Shown piece by piece: positions 63,250-64,000 of a stretch of 64,000 bases of DNA. Position 1 is the first letter of the stretch, and every line of letters starts with the position of its first letter. The position numbers and the translations under genes were made by a program. Under the pieces are notes generated by a model. It was not told the DNA's origin and ran no database searches. It was given only the letters and a program-made list of their open reading frames with translations. This DNA comes from Arvicola amphibius (lineage: Eukaryota > Chordata > Mammalia > Rodentia > Cricetidae), in assembly GCF_903992535.2 (NCBI RefSeq), contig NC_052049.1, positions 147,892,260 to 147,956,259 of the forward strand, given 5' to 3'.

Positions 63250-64000
63250 CTGTGTGTGGAGATAAAGTATACACATTCTTTCATTTCTGTAGCAAGGGGG
63301 TGAAGTAAGAAATTAGATTGAAACAGCACTGATCTGCATAGAAGATTTTACAGCCTTTCCTTCACATGGGAAGAGGGTAATAAATCTATATAGAGGCCTA
63401 TTGCCCACTGACCTCCCTGAACAAATGGTCAAAAGGTTCCTTAATCTCAGAAGGTTCAAACTAGAGCTCTTTAAACAGAACGATCTCCTGTTCTTCATGA
63501 AACCACTAGTCAAAATGTCACCTCGACCCAAGACCTCTGAGTCATCTCTGACACCATCTCCCTTCTCAACCCCATTCACATAATCAGAGGAAGGGACCAA
63601 TCAATTCAACTTTTCCATTGTCTGACATTAGACCAAGATCACTACCTCATTACTATTTCTAAGCATGTTATGTTCTATGAAGATAACACTAGTTGCTTTC
63701 TATGTTACGTTTCCTTAGAACATTTATTTATTTGTTTAGGTCTAAATAGGCAATAAGAAAATCTAATTATTTTTTATCAAGAAAGAATGAAAATAAGCAA
63801 ATATTGATATTTTTAAATATAGAAATAAGCATTTTAAAATAGCCAGTCTGTGGGTAGATAAGAGTAAATAACAGTGTCTATAAAATAACAATAAAAATGG
63901 ACATGATAAATACATTGTGAACAATAGCAAGATGTTGCAAATAATTTAAAGAAAGAGAAAGGAGTCACTCTATGAGTCCATGACCATGACAAATCACTTT
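63250..64000. other. COL12A1 intron upstream of window exon 1
   Basis: AT-rich, no recognisable exon of VWA-3 or FN3-8 and no clear repeat. The preceding exon must lie to the right of the window. Confidence 0.55.

Noticed and set aside
61771..62280. Minus-strand 169-codon open frame of Ser and Leu runs
   Set aside because: Low-complexity translation of the GGA/GAA tract; no domain and no splice context.
634..63249. Assignment to COL14A1 or another FACIT gene
   Set aside because: Ten FN3 domains before the last VWA and the phrases remembered from collagen XII (for example [17 protein letters not shown] and [12 protein letters not shown]) fit COL12A1; COL14A1 has fewer FN3 domains at this place.

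Overview
The window is a piece of a rodent genome and holds one gene: the 3' half of COL12A1 (collagen XII alpha-1 chain), read on the minus strand. Forty-four coding exons can be placed between 63249 and 634, all with GT-AG introns and matching phases. They sum to 5,040 nt, about 1,680 codons, with no frameshift or stop. The 5' part of the gene lies beyond the right edge. The short terminal exon with the stop codon and 3'UTR was not found to the left of 634, so it is probably beyond the left edge.

The host looks like a cricetid rodent (hamster, vole or deer-mouse group). Introns are full of B1, B2/B3-type and ID SINEs and rodent L1 3' ends. The young B1 copies carry the form I associate with Cricetidae rather than Mus or Rattus (ctacaagagctagttccagg followed by acaggctcc). 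This is from memory of the families, not from a search.

Layout in gene order (right to left): 63249-36763, ten fibronectin III domains (FN3-9 to FN3-18 by family knowledge), two exons each; 36302-36228, a Pro/Thr-rich linker exon; 34448-30522, the fourth VWA domain with complete MIDAS motifs; 29701-16808, the TSPN/laminin-G-like domain; 15169-4308, the COL2 triple helix; 4201 to about 3150, the NC2 trimerisation linker, entered through a split RGD; then COL1 with two imperfections, and NC1 with a Cys-X4-Cys pair, ending in an open splice donor at 634. The largest intron is 19126-25312.

The gene product is a secreted FACIT collagen that sits on collagen I fibrils. The short triple helices and NC2 trimerise the chain, and the FN3/VWA/TSPN arms project from the fibril.

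I see no new biological system. The items most worth checking concern RNA processing. An 85-nt CT microsatellite forms the whole polypyrimidine tract of one acceptor and contains a single adenine, in a branch-point-like context. A 45-bp tandem duplication copies a splice donor. Two nearly identical inverted B1s flank a pair of exons. One intron carries a GA tract near its 5' end and a CT tract near its 3' end.
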